Below are positions 44,809 to 56,229 of a stretch of DNA of 64,000 nt, one piece after another (the first letter of the stretch is position 1; every line of letters starts with the position of its first letter). The position numbers and the translations under genes are program-made. The notes below the pieces were generated by a model. The model saw only the letters and a list, made by a program, of their open reading frames with translations, ran no database searches and had not been told where the DNA came from. Source of the stretch: Pilatotrama ljubarskyi (Eukaryota > Basidiomycota > Agaricomycetes > Polyporales > Polyporaceae); contig MU277686.1 in the NCBI GenBank assembly GCA_022385805.1, positions 107,286 through 171,285 of the forward strand, read 5' to 3'.

Positions 44809-46408
44809 ATGACTGCAGCAGGCACGCATCACCTCCGCCAGCGCGAGCAAGTCCATCTCGCGGACATCAAGCCCCGGACGAATGCCTACATCGCATGGGA
44901 GCGGCGCCGCCATCGCCAGGCTCACTGGCTGGTCGAGTGCATGGCCGAATTTGTGAGTGCTTTTCGCTATCTCGACGGCATCTATGGCGGGTCCCTGACG
45001 GTTCGGGCTCTCAGATGGGCGTCTTCTTTTATGTCTACGCCGGTGAGCCTCTCAGCGCGATAAGATCCTTCCCCGCAATCCTGACTTACGTGCATCGTCA
45101 TAGGTGTCGGTTCTACCGCGTCCTTTCTCCTCTCGAACGTGGCGCAATTGAACGGACTGGGTTCACTGTTCCAAATTGGCACCGCCTACGCTCTTGGTAT
45201 CCTGTTCGCCCTCGTGGTGAGTATAACCATAAATTATGCGAACGCTTGCAACATGGTCACTCACCTTCACCGTAGGTCTGCGCACCAACATCCGGCGGGC
45301 ACTTTAACCCGGCAGTGACGATCGCCTTCACCATTTTGAAGCGTTGCCCACCAAAGAAAGCACTCCGGTCAGTTGTAGGTCCTTGTTGACGCGATTGGTC
45401 GCGTCCATCCACTGTCGTGACAGCTTTTGTATTCGAGATCGTTACTGACGTGATCGGCCTCCCAGATACATTGTTGCGCAGATCCTCGGTGCCTACATCG
45501 CGTGTCTCCTCATCTACGTCCAATGGTATGATTTGATCAAGGTGCGAACGCTTCTTGACCGCTTGTCGCATTCGTTCTGACCGGACGGTACATACAGGAG
45601 GCCACGGAGCTCCTTGAGGCGGCTGGCAAACTCGACGCGGTCATGTTCACCTCCAACGGCCCAGCAGGCGTGTTCGCACTCTACGCCTCCCCGGGCATGC
45701 ACCTCGGCCGCGTCTTCCTGAACGAATTCGTTTGCGTGCGTATCCCCCCGAGCATCCTGACTGTTCGTGTAGGCTTACGGTACCTTTTCCCTCCCCAGGA
45801 CTTCATGATCGGACTGGTCATCTGGGCATGCCTTGACCCCACCAACTTCTCCGCATCGCCTGTTGCCGCTCCCTGGATCGTCTCCTTCGTCTAGTGGGTG
45901 TCTCTCCGTATATCTCAGGATGTGCTCGATACTGACGCCCCGTCCAGTGCGGTCATGGTTTGGGGCTACTCTCCTGTCGGAGGTACGTGCACTACTCATC
46001 CCTTCTCGTGGCTCTGTGCTGACCGTGCCACCTTTACCAGTTGCGACCAACGCCGCTCGTGATGTCGGAGCACGTCTCATGGCTATCACAATCTGGGGCC
46101 GTGCCGCCGGCGGAGGCTCGTACGCCGCCATCGCAGCGCTCACGAACATCCCCGCCACGCTGCTCGCTGTCGCCTTCTACGAGTTCGTCCTCGCCGACTC
46201 CAGCCGTGGTACGTTCCCTTCTCTCACTTGCGCACAGAGTGGGGATTCGGACTGATTGGACACGCACCTAGTCATTACGCCCGCGCACGTCGACTTCCTC
46301 GCCGGCCACATCGCGCACGAGGAGCACAGCCAGGGCATCATCCGCGACGGCTCCCTGAGCCCCGGTCTCGACGAGAAGTCGCACGAGCAGACCATCGAGC
46401 GCGTCTGA
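44809..46408 (+). CDS. Aquaporin-like major intrinsic protein, copy 2
   Basis: Ten exons (44809-44952, 45015-45042, 45104-45216, 45276-45367, 45466-45541, 45598-45735, 45799-45893, 45948-45982, 46041-46208, 46272-46408) encode 341 residues. The first pore loop SGGHFNPAVTIAF is canonical; the second, TNAARDVGAR, has NAA in place of NPA and keeps the arginine. Other shared segments are AHWLVECMAEFMGVFFYVYA, ALGILFALVVCAPT, LRYIVAQILGAYIACLLIYV, RVFLNEFVCDFMIGLVIWAC and ALTNIPATLLAVAFYEFVL. The cytosolic tail is acidic and His-rich (HIAHEEHSQG). Compared with copy 1 it has one extra intron, within the coding region just before the second pore loop. It should be a membrane channel for water or small solutes. 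Confidence 0.9.
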
Positions 46409-48591
46409 GCGGGCATCCCGCACGCGCGCCCTTCGCTATCTCGCTACTGCCTGGTTACTTCGCATCGGATTCACCTGGATGGGTATACGGGTCGTCGCAT
46501 GAGCCGAGCGGGTAAGAACACCGGACGGTTCATGTTGTATTATAGGAACGTACGCACCGAGCACTGTACTCTATAAGCACGAAAACTTGACGTCTTTCAT
46601 GAACTTCCTTGGAGGAGGCCTAGGGAGCTCGCCAGCGTACGCGGAGGTATGTCGCGCGATCGCGTCGCTTTATGGACTTTGCGGAAGTGGACCGGTTACT
46701 GAGGTTGCCGGTGCCGGTCGGCGTTGTATAAGCGATCGACTCCAGAGGCCGATGGCCGAATCGGTCTTGCTCATCCTTGCTCATCCTCTCCGAGGGCGCG
46801 TTCCGGCGGCCCGACGATGCGTCTTCGTGAGTGCCATCCACATGCAATATCGGAGCCGGGTGTTTCTGGCCTGGTAGCCGACCATCCAGAGTCCAGACGC
46901 CCAACCGATATCTATGCCATGGTCCTGCGTCTAGCAGTGACCTTGTCGTGCCTGCGGATGTCCTCGAGACGCTCCACGCCTCCTAAACTTCTTCTCAACA
47001 AGCCCGAAAAGCAGCGGAACTGTCAAGGATATATTGCGGTACGACACATCCTACCTAGGTCACAGAACGGGTATGCACGCCGTAACTTTGTTTCGGGGGA
47101 AGTGAGCACTCGCACGTCCTCGCAGGCGCTATTCGCGTGTGCAGGGGAATCATGCATCTCGGTACGTCTGGACTCCGATATGACACAGGTGCGCTTCTAG
47201 CGCGAAGGCGCTCGATTTTGTCATTGTCAAGCTCAGCATTCTAGGTGTGGTTTCCTTGCCTCCGAGCCCAGCTGACCTCAGGCATTCCAGAACCCTTGGA
47301 CCCTTCATAAGACGCTGACGACAAGAGATAGCTGCACTGGCACCGGATAGACAGGGCCGTATCACGACAACGCCTGTCAATGAATGAGCAGCACAGACCT
47401 TCTGAACCCTGTGGCCTTGTCTAAAGCAGCCCATCACCTCGAGCTTCCATTCCAACTACGGCCCCACTCGGAGAGAAAGATACATTGAATCCGCGCCTTG
47501 TCGTCGAGAAGGAGATAAGCCACGGTACCTGAATGCACGCAGCCAGCAGAATTGCAAATGCCTCAGGCCACTTGAGCTTCAGAGCCCTGTCGGTGTGAGC
47601 TGTCTTCATCCCATGTGCTGCAGTACCAACGGTTTTTACGTTCAAAGGAAATATACTCTACACATCTACTGTGATGAATGCGTGCGCTGAGACAGGTGGG
47701 CAGCCTGAGGGACCCAAATAACTAATATCCATATGCATGCGCGCATGGATCAGCAACGTCAGGTCCACGCAAGGTCCGCGGCGACGTGTACCATATACGG
47801 GCGTCTGTCCGCCATCGCGGTCACGGGACCCTGCATTCGAGGCGTCGTGCGCGTCCAAACGCGATCAATGGCAGACGCGCGGACACGGTAGGCTATGAAG
47901 CGGCTTTAACGGTCATGAGAGACGGTTTCTTGAGAGAAGAAGGGCCATAGATACTGCTTAGAAAGAAAAAAACTAAGTACATGTTGTCTTTGGCTGAATC
48001 GACTCCGCGCCGCCGCGGATGCTATAATCCGCGATGCGCGCCCGAGCTACAGCAAGGTATTGAAATTCCTGACGGGCTCGCGCATATCCATGACTGCTCA
48101 TGAGAACGATACTTCTAGAATCACGGGAACAGGATCCTTGATGACTACTGCGTTGACCACTCACTCCGACGAGTTCCTCCTTGCGGCAGTGCTCTGTTGA
48201 CGTGGACGTTGACACCGCGTTCACAGCCGATGCGTAGTGTCGAGTGGCCACGATGTCACGATGATACAATACTACAGGCGGAGGATGGTTCTAGAGTCAT
48301 TGGCACAGCACGAAAGTTCTACTACATATCAAGATAGCGTAGCGTACTGAGCGTCCACTGGCAGGGGTGAGAGCTATCCAAGAAGTACAACAATAAGCTA
48401 GAATAATATATCATTCGGAGGGGAGAGTAAGACGGAGATAGTTCAGGGGCAGGTATAGAGAGGCAGGATAGTCCGGGCTTGGTGGTATACATCGTTCGTG
48501 CGGCGGCAAGAAAGAGCAAGATCGAGAGCGAAGTACAAGATGGCGCGAGAGCGGTAGAGGATCGGTTCGAGCGTGGCAATCGGGTGACCGA
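46409..48591. other. Long gap after the aquaporin pair
   Basis: About 2.2 kb. A short plus-strand frame at 46587-46646 (MTSFMNFLGGGLGSSPAYAE) ends at a possible donor GTATGT but has no supporting downstream exon. Nothing else is recognised. Confidence 0.4.
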
Positions 48592-48940
48592 TTACCACCG
48601 TTGTCGGTCACACTGCAAAGCCTGCAGTGTTTGTCGAGCAGCCTCTTCTCTAACGGCATTCTGGCTGCTGCCAGAGGCTCGGCCATATTCTACACCACGA
48701 ACTGTTGACCGTCAGCACGCCTGTATCGTGCCGTCGGTGAATGACTCAACTGTATGCAATTGCAGTCCACATTGGCTGGTGCAGAAGGCCGGACTGGTAT
48801 ACCTCCCATGACAGCAGGTGTGCGCCGCCATTGGCCTGGAGATAGTTGTTGAGTTGCATGCGCCAGTCTAAAGCAGCGAGAGACACGTCAGTTATTGTCG
48901 ACGAACACAGCGACTGCGACTCACGATTTATAGAAGACAT
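48592..48940 (-). CDS. Mini double-stranded RNA-binding domain protein
   Basis: Three exons (48940-48925, 48867-48751, 48701-48592) encode just 80 residues, all phases fitting; introns are 57 and 49 bases. The first exon codes only MSSIN plus one base. The whole protein is one dsRNA-binding fold: MQLNNYLQANGGAHLLSWEV (helix 1 and first strand), QPMWTAIAYIRGVEYGRASG (strands 2 and 3) and SSQNAVREEAARQTLQALQ (the Lys/Ala-rich end and helix 2, where the usual KKxAK is replaced by QNAVRE). Such single-domain proteins are numerous in basidiomycetes and of unknown role. The loss of the lysines that normally grip the RNA backbone may weaken RNA binding. Confidence 0.8.
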
Positions 48941-50806
48941 GGCGGGGATGGGATGCGTCTGTCTGGTGCTCTGTTTCTGAGAGAGGCAAGCGGTGGATGG
49001 AAGAGGAAGGTAATAATGACTCTGCTCGGTCGCGTCGCGAGCCTTTATATGGCACTCTCGCGCTCCTTGCAGGAAACCCAGGACGTTCACAGAGCCGTGA
49101 GTCACGGTCATTGCGCACAGCATACGGGCTCGTTATTCGATGACGCGGCGGATCCGGAGGATGGGTGCTGGGATGTACCGCAGAGCGCACCGGAGTGTCT
49201 ACGGAGGAAACCGTGTCGGCAGTCAGGGTCGGCATATGGTGCATATGTGCGTGCCAAACATACGACGAGACGATAAATGCGGGAACATTGACCGGGACGC
49301 GCCCACGGTATGACATCAAGGCGAGCGCAGCGGCTGCTGTGCGTTCCGGTTTGTGCATCTGCGGTTTGGAGTTGCTGGAAACATTTAGACCAGTATATCG
49401 GCCTTCGTCCCGCTGCCTGGCGTCCGGGACTAGGATGAGTCACCGCTTCCGCGGTCGGAGGCCTTGGATTGACTCGACGCCTGAGTGGGGTGCGGTGCCA
49501 TCAACGGTTTCCGGCACGTGCTTGTAGAAGGAGTCATGTTCAGCGTAATCCAGACAGCACCAAACAGTTATTGGTGTTGCGAGTCTGAAGGTTGCGAGAC
49601 ACGCCACACACCTGAACCTCGTAGGGGACACGACGCTACTTGTCGCTTCGTTACGTTTACACGTAGACGTCACGCCCGAGTCCCTAGGACTCCGTAGCTC
49701 GGCGCGGGAGCAACCAGCGGTGCATTCGCCCCGACCGATACTCATTTTCTTGCCATAGCAACGTCAATATAGACTCTCCCTTTTCCGGAGACAATGCAGC
49801 CTCGAAGGTGCATAAAATAGATAAATGGGAAAGTTCAAACCTGTGCACATAGCTGCGCGCGAATAGAATATTTGGAAGGATACTGCCTAGGAAGGCCAGG
49901 CAGCTTGACGTGGGAGCACACGCGTGTCGATCTTAAGCGTCCCTCCGCGATTGTGTTGCATCACAGATACGGTCGGTGTTCTTTGCTTCATTGGGTGCTG
50001 TCAATGCAAAACAGACTCGACGACTGGACCCTTGAAGCCGGGGGATGCGCCGGAAAGCCTCAAGGCAACTCCCCCTTCGGCCGTCCACCAGCTTTTGTTC
50101 CGGGTTCTCAATATCTGTTGCTGAGGCAGCGTCGTAACGCAGAATTCACTTAGCGCAGATGTTTCAGGCTGACTGAAGGATTGCGGTGGGAGAACAAGTG
50201 AGAATGGGAAGATAAGTGCGTGTACGGTGACCGCGATGTACGAGTCGAACGAGCGGGCGCCTGAGAGTCATGCGGTGCCGGTGGTGGTTCGGTACGGGAT
50301 AAGATTAGATAACCACGTGGCTGGGTTTGTATTCGCCGGATGGTGGCCCCGCTGAGCCTCGAGTGTAAATGACCCCGCTTCTGTCTCAACGCTCACAGGA
50401 CATGGCTCATGCGTAGAACTACATTGCGTCTCAACCTCTGGACACTGTGATCTCGCATCATCGGCGCACATTCCTGAAAAGCTGGTTAGGGTGTCCTTGT
50501 AACTGCTCGGTATGTGGTGATTGGGGATTCGCCTGTGGCCTCAGCATTCATGTGGACATTACGCAGCAACCACATTTCCTGCCTCGTCACGGTCCACACG
50601 CTAGTCCAGCGCAGCGATAACACATCCACTGCGCAGTTGACACTTTCTGTTGGAAGTTTGCATTCGCCGGAGTTGCTGAGGACGCTGGAGTCTCTAGTTA
50701 TTGTCTGTGGTGACCAGGTACGTCTGTTCCGCATACGTCACACGCGTTGAGATACTTTCATCTCAAATGCCTTCGGCTGGATATTGATGGATGATAGTAA
50801 ACAAGG
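48941..50806. other. Gap between dsRNA-binding and disordered protein genes
   Basis: About 1.9 kb. No gene, repeat or RNA recognised. Confidence 0.4.
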
Positions 50807-52207
50807 ATGGATACATTCGACAACATACCTTTGATACCAGGCTCCCGCCGCCCGATCCTCATACCCGCCCATCCCGACACGTCTTCCTCGTCATCGTCAC
50901 ATACGCCCACCCCGCAGTCTACGGAATCCCCCAACAGCTCGTCTTCCGCACAACGCCACCGCCGGAAGCCCGCCAAAGTACACAAATCTCCCTCCGCCGA
51001 TGAGCCTGCGGAGTGGGAGGCACGTCGGGGTAAGCGCCCATGAACGCGGACTTGCGTCACGTGCTCTCGCGTTCTAAATGATCGCGTTTTGCCAGCTCCC
51101 CGCAAACGCGCGACGCCGCCGTATGAAAAGCCTTCGGCACGGCAATCCTCCTCTGAGGCGTCTCGTTCATCTCCCCCAATTTCCATACCGGCTAGGAGGG
51201 CCGCGGCGCAGCGCAAAGTCCCGCTACTACCGTTGTACCATCCGCTCGGCCCTCTCGCGCAGTCACTGCCAGAGCTTGATCCCGGGCAGTTCGGGCTACC
51301 GAGTTCGTTGAACATCGAAGATCCTGATGACCAGCGTGACGGCGATGCTGGGCGGCGCTCGGCGTCGCGCGCGCAGCGGCCAGGACAGAAGGTCCGCGAA
51401 CGCGATACTGGCGATGACGATGTGCAATCCAATGGCGCTCCCACTGGCACGGGCAAGGCCGGTCCAGAAGCGCCGGCTCGCAACGCCAGCCCGCGCAAGA
51501 GACGCGGTGGTGGCGCCAAACGCAAGCGGAAGGACGTGGAGGACGGTGATCCCGCCTTCCCAGCGCCGCCCGCAAAGCGTACCCGTAATCCTCGGGGTGC
51601 TGCCCACAACGCCCCTGCAGCTCCTTCACCCCTCATCAGCGAGGCCGTAGCTGCTTCGGATCTCGTGGAGGATACCGCCGAAGCAAACCCGGAAGCAGAC
51701 GAAGAACCTCAGGAGACTGCCCCAGCGCCGAAGCGGAGCGCGCGAACGCGGAAACCCCGGACTCGCCCAGCTAAGCGTAGGGATTCTAGTGGCAGTGCGA
51801 GCACTACGACGTCCGTCTCAGTGTCCATCGCTGCAACGACCAAGCCTGCTGCGCAGGTCAAGCCGGAGGTCGAGCCTGCTGTGGAGCCGGAACAACAAGT
51901 CGAGTCTACGCCCGCAGCGGAGCCGGAGAAAGAGGCTCCGTTGCAAACCCAGGACGCAACCGAGGAGGAGAAACGAGGGGACGAAACAGTCGTAGTGCCC
52001 CCTGCGGCACAGCAAGAGCCGCGACCTGAGGAACCAGCCGCTAATCATGCGCCGGCGACCATCCTACCTTCGCCTGAACGCGAGGAGCCCCCGCCTACGG
52101 TCAGTGACCCACCTGCCCCGCCCACACCTGTGCGACCTCCGTCCGCACCACCGGTTGCCCCGGTCCAGAGGGAAGAACGCGAAGAGGGCGAGCTCAGCGA
52201 CGAATGA
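50807..52207 (+). CDS. Disordered, basic and proline/glutamate-rich protein
   Basis: Exons 50807-51029 and 51096-52207 join across a 66-base intron and give 444 residues. Nearly all of it is low complexity. Residues 1-75 are Ser/Thr/Pro-rich. Several basic clusters look like nuclear localisation signals (SPRKRRGGGAKRKRKD, PPAKRTRNPRG, KRSARTRKPRTRPAKRRD). A long Glu/Pro/Ala tract then runs to the end, which reads EEREEGELSDE. Only LPLYHPLGPLAQSLPELDPG looks ordered. I do not recognise a family. Composition suggests a nuclear, chromatin- or RNA-associated protein. The frame is open over 1.1 kb in the second exon, supporting real coding. Confidence 0.65.
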
Positions 52208-52841
52208 CGCTCTGGACGTCAATCCGCGCCTTGCGGTGAACACTGCGGTAAACATTGGGAATAGCGGGTGGCGCTCGTTTGTACATATCTGGAGTCTGTT
52301 CCTTTCTTGTTTGTGTTGTGTCTCGTTCGTGGTTCGTTATTAGTCATAGCTGTATATCACCCGTCGTACGTCGTCGCGCTTGCCTGTACCGCATAGCTGT
52401 AGCCTGTCTCCACGCTGTAAATGTATGAGCCATCTTCTCCAGAGCTTATCCCTTCCCCGCTGAGATCTCGTTGAGGAACTGTTACCGAGGGCAACCGGGG
52501 CGGTGATCTTGTTTACGGTAGCACACAGAAAACCCGAAGGACCAATTCAACGCATAGCTCAGTCCTACCGAGCATGCGAAAACAGGTCAAACCCACCATC
52601 CCGTTGAGGGGACACCAGGGTAGGGTGTACAGCCGTCCCAAAATGCACCCTGCATGCTGTGAGCTACCACATGGGCGCATTGCGCTCACTGTCGAATTCT
52701 AGTCGCGTGCCGTTGACAGAGTCGTTATTGCCTCGAATGATAACCCGTGTTTTTACCTATGCAGCGGAGGTCGTTTCGCCGATCGCAACCCCTTGCTTGG
52801 GACTTCGCACGCCGCTCTAGGCAGATAAGTCGAGCCAGACT
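52208..52841. other. Gap before element B
   Basis: About 630 bases including the 3' flank of the disordered-protein gene. Nothing is recognised. Confidence 0.5.
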
Positions 52842-53293
52842 GGATGACTTCCCGTAAGGCTTTTCAGACGGGCGCTTGTCTGAAAACTCGGGCGCTCTTC
52901 TGAAAACCGCGTTGGGCTACCAAAGAAAGCAGGCGTACCGAGATCCGGGGAAGAGATTCACAGTCCGACCATAAACTCCGACGGGCGCTCGTTTTCAGAA
53001 GGCCTTCAGAAGCGCCCAAATCTGAAAGGGGGGGTCGACCCCCCCTTCTAAACTGCAATGATTCTGAAAACAGCATAAACGGAAGGTGGGGCGGCCGAGA
53101 AAGGCAGGGAGGGCGGCGCGCGCCATCACAAAACTACCATCCTGGTGCAGGAGAGAGACGCTGAGGGCAGCTGAGTAAGCCGGCCATGGGGTATATCCAA
53201 TCTAGATCCTGTTTTCAATCGCCGACTCGATCATGGTGGAGTCGACAGTTTACAGACGAGCGCCCGTCTGAAAAGCCTTACGGGAAGTCATCC
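52842..53293. mobile_element. Short inverted-repeat element, copy B (non-autonomous)
   Basis: A 452-base unit with 46-base terminal inverted repeats (two mismatches) opening GGATGACTTCCCGTAAGG, as in the element at 38051. Bases 19-46 differ completely from copy A yet again form a nested hairpin, TTTTCAGAC...GTCTGAAAA. The interior repeats TCTGAAAAC and GGGCGCT several times. It keeps the same G7-TCGA-C7 palindrome (53026-53047) followed by TTCTAAAC, and blocks such as AGAAGCGCCCAA/AGAAGCGCCCAAA and GCAGCTGAGTAAGC. It has no coding capacity. ACT lies on both outer sides, a possible 3-base target duplication. Confidence 0.85.
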
Positions 53294-54120
53294 ACTGACT
53301 CCCTAGATTGACTCCAGTGATTGCAAAACAGTGTTTTCCCGGGAGCACAGCATAGTCGTGTACTTATGATACGGCGGCAATTTACTTGGGAGCCCATGAA
53401 TCCTGCTCAAGCAGGCATAATTCTGCCGGTGGATTTGAATAATCAGCCATCGACTCTTCGCACAGCACGAGAGCCGCTAAGAGACACGCACCGACGGCCG
53501 AGGTATCGACGTGATACAGTGGGGCGGCAGGCACTGCTCGCCGATTCATGATAGAAGGGCCGCTCCCTGATCGGCAGTGCAGTCCCCTGTAGTGAACATG
53601 AAAAAGCCACACCTATGGCTCGGAGGCACGTGGAAGCACTCCAGGAGTAACAAGATGTGACTCATTGCTATCGTTCCAGACTTCCCAAGAGCGCTGACAG
53701 GTCCATCTTCACCGCTTTGCAGTGACGATCCGTGAGGTGAGGTCGCCAGACCGCTGATGGTGCAAGGGATGTCGTAAGCAATGCTGAGCACCTCTCCTCG
53801 AGGATCTGAGAAGCGGCCGCCTGAGCGAGTATTTACACTGATTAGTCCGTGGTTTCGAACTGCAGTGTAATTGACTCCGGCTCAGCGGTGATCTATCATC
53901 TCTGACAGTCTGTCTCTCTGGGATCATGCATAGCAAGAGGCATGGAACGCTTGCCACGATCCCGACTGCATCCTTGAAGGAGTCATATGCTAGGCTGAGA
54001 GCGGCGCCTACACAGCTGGGGACGCCTGCGGTTTGTGACCTGTGAAGCATTGGTGGTCCCAGGTGTGCGCTCGCCAGCCAAGTTGGCATCGAGCGTTACA
54101 GTGGAGGAGGACCTGTTACC

Positions 54121-54151
<31 letters not shown>

Positions 54152-54279
54152 AGGTCGTGAGTCAAGCCTCCTCTCACGATACACTCCCCGCTCCTCAACG
54201 CAAGAGCGATGCTCAGTCGAGCCAGTCGATGCAAACAGCGAGCGTCCCGCCGGTCGAGTCACACTGTGGATCCGATATA
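53294..54279. other. Gap between mobile elements, with a GAT microsatellite
   Basis: About 990 bases between element B and the next inverted-repeat element. It contains a trinucleotide repeat at 54124-54150. No gene is recognised. Confidence 0.5.
54124..54150. repeat. (GAT)9 microsatellite
   Basis: Nine uninterrupted GAT units. No coding frame that I trust crosses it. Confidence 0.95.
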
Positions 54280-55712
54280 CAGTGAAAAGCACTGTTTCGC
54301 ACAGTAGATGCCAGGATTCAATGTCCGAAATACTGAAAATTCACGCAGTGAATTGCATTGTTTATCGGAATCAATGTTCATTACATTGACTATTCAATGT
54401 GTTCTAGCCTATCGTTGTATACATTGATTCTTAAACACTGATTTTAGCTGTCCGATTACGCCCCACTCTTCTTCAATGTTTGTAACGTTGCTCGCTCCCA
54501 CGCCGCTCGAAGCCTACTCGAAGCCTGCCAAACCCTTCGTTTTCCTAAGTACTAAGCGCCCAAGCTGACCGCTTTGGGAAGTGCTCTCCCTTTCGAACTC
54601 CGCTTCATGTCAGACGTCATCGAAGACTTCTCGCTCTTGCACCGCAACCACCACGAGCCCCTCCATCTAGCTCTCGCTGTCCCCCGCGCAGCCATTCTCG
54701 CGACCTTGGACTGCTTATATGCGCCTTAAACCCTCTGTCGAGTTGTGTTCTACTGTGCCCAACCCCTCTGACTGCTCACTCGCCGCCATTGGCACCACAA
54801 CTCACCTAGCGCGGCAACGAGCAGGCTCCGGGAAGTCCATCGCCCTGACTCGCACTAGGGCCCGTCGGGGCATCATCGGAGTGGGCATGGCTGGACTCAG
54901 CTGACAAGGTATGTACATGTAGGAATCTCACGGGAGCTCTAGACGCGGTGAGTGCTGCATTGGCCAGCCCGCCTCGCCGCGCTCGTTGATGTTGGTTGCG
55001 TTATGGGAGCTTCAGGTCAGTTGGCATGCCGGCACCACAGCGCGAGGGCCTCGCACCATACGAGCAGCGCTACACAAGCTCGTACATTCGGCGAGTGTTG
55101 CTCGTTCGGCCGAGGAAAAGGCTGGCACTGACGAGACAGGCGCTCAAAGGGCGTAAGCAGGATGTTTGTGCGGGTGCGCTCGTTCCGCGATGTGGCAGAA
55201 GTCAGAGTGAAGGTGCGCACGCTAAATGATCACTTCGCGCACTTCGTGGCCTGGCGGGTGCGAGAGGCGCGGCGAGTGGCTGAGTCGGGGGCCAGTGGTG
55301 GGTTGAGCGACGGTGAGTCGTCGCTCATCACTCTGTTCTTCTGCACAAACCTCCGGCTTCGCATGGTTCGCCCTGCCATGTATATACTGCTGTATATTCC
55401 GTTTGAATATATGTAAATTGTTTTGTATGATATTTCGAGCAAGAAAGCTGATCCCAAAGGGGAAGGACCCCGGAAAGTCGCAGCTACTTGAACAATACTT
55501 TTCACTGTTCCCTCGCCGAAGACAGTGAAAATCATTGAAATTTTGGCACAGTTCACTGTGTGGAACAATGACTTCCAGAGCAATCACTGTGCAGAACGAT
55601 GGCTTCGAGAGGAATCACTGTTGCATATGATCCTTACACCTATCTGTGTAACAGTTACATTCACTGTTCAGGACAACTAATCGGGTACTGTAGTAAACAG
55701 TGAATTTCACTG
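54280..55712. mobile_element. CAGTG-ended, TA-flanked inverted-repeat element
   Basis: Imperfect terminal inverted repeats of about 27 bases: left CAGTGAAAAGCACTGTTTCG, right (reversed) CAGTGAAATTCACTGTTTAC, then both ACAGTA. TA lies directly outside each end (54278-54279 and 55713-55714). The first 15 bases of each repeat are themselves palindromic (CAGTG...CACTG). The subterminal 200 bases are AT-rich and full of CAATG/CATTG and CACTG/CAGTG words. The 1.43-kb interior has GC-rich central parts with short frames but no transposase motif. The features fit a non-autonomous or decayed Tc1/mariner-like element. Confidence 0.75.
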
Positions 55713-56229
55713 TATATCCTACCCACAGTGGTCAGCCCTGAGCAAGCCGACTCGACTCTCCGCGGGCATGGCGGGTCATACTAAGTATTCAGCTTCAAGA
55801 TGCGGCCGCTTGAAACACGTAGCCTTTGATCGTCCGGACACGTTCTGCGATTTACGGCTTCCGGATGATGCACCTGGAAGACATCGGACGTCTCATGAGA
55901 ATGATATAGCAGTTGGCAGGGCCTAATTGGCCGCAGAGAGGCGTCAGCGTGAGTATCGCTCCGGATCCGATGTAAAGCGGTGTTTGTCATGCGGCTTATC
56001 GGGCGCCTGATGGGCTTACCCCCGAGTAACACTCTCCTTAAAGCAGCTTTATTACTTGACTTACTTCAGTAAGTGTGCCTTACATTCCGGATAAAATCTT
56101 GGAAGGCGGGACGGAGGCGTGGGTGACGTTCGCACCGAAAATGTTGCTCATTTCATTGGATCCTCCCACCAGCTCAGCCCAGCACTATAAACCACTCTCC
56201 ACGTCGTCTCGGGTCTGCCGACGACCACC
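55713..56229. other. Promoter region of the ferrochelatase gene
   Basis: About 520 bases. It contains the TATA box at 56186-56191; no other recognised site. Confidence 0.5.
56186..56191 (+). promoter_or_regulatory. TATA box of the ferrochelatase gene
   Basis: TATAAA lies about 39 bases upstream of the ATG at 56230, which implies a very short leader. Confidence 0.5.

Noticed and set aside
54608..55416. Transposase gene inside the 54280-55712 element
   Set aside because: Only short frames with no DDE/D residues in context or helix-turn-helix motif that I can see.
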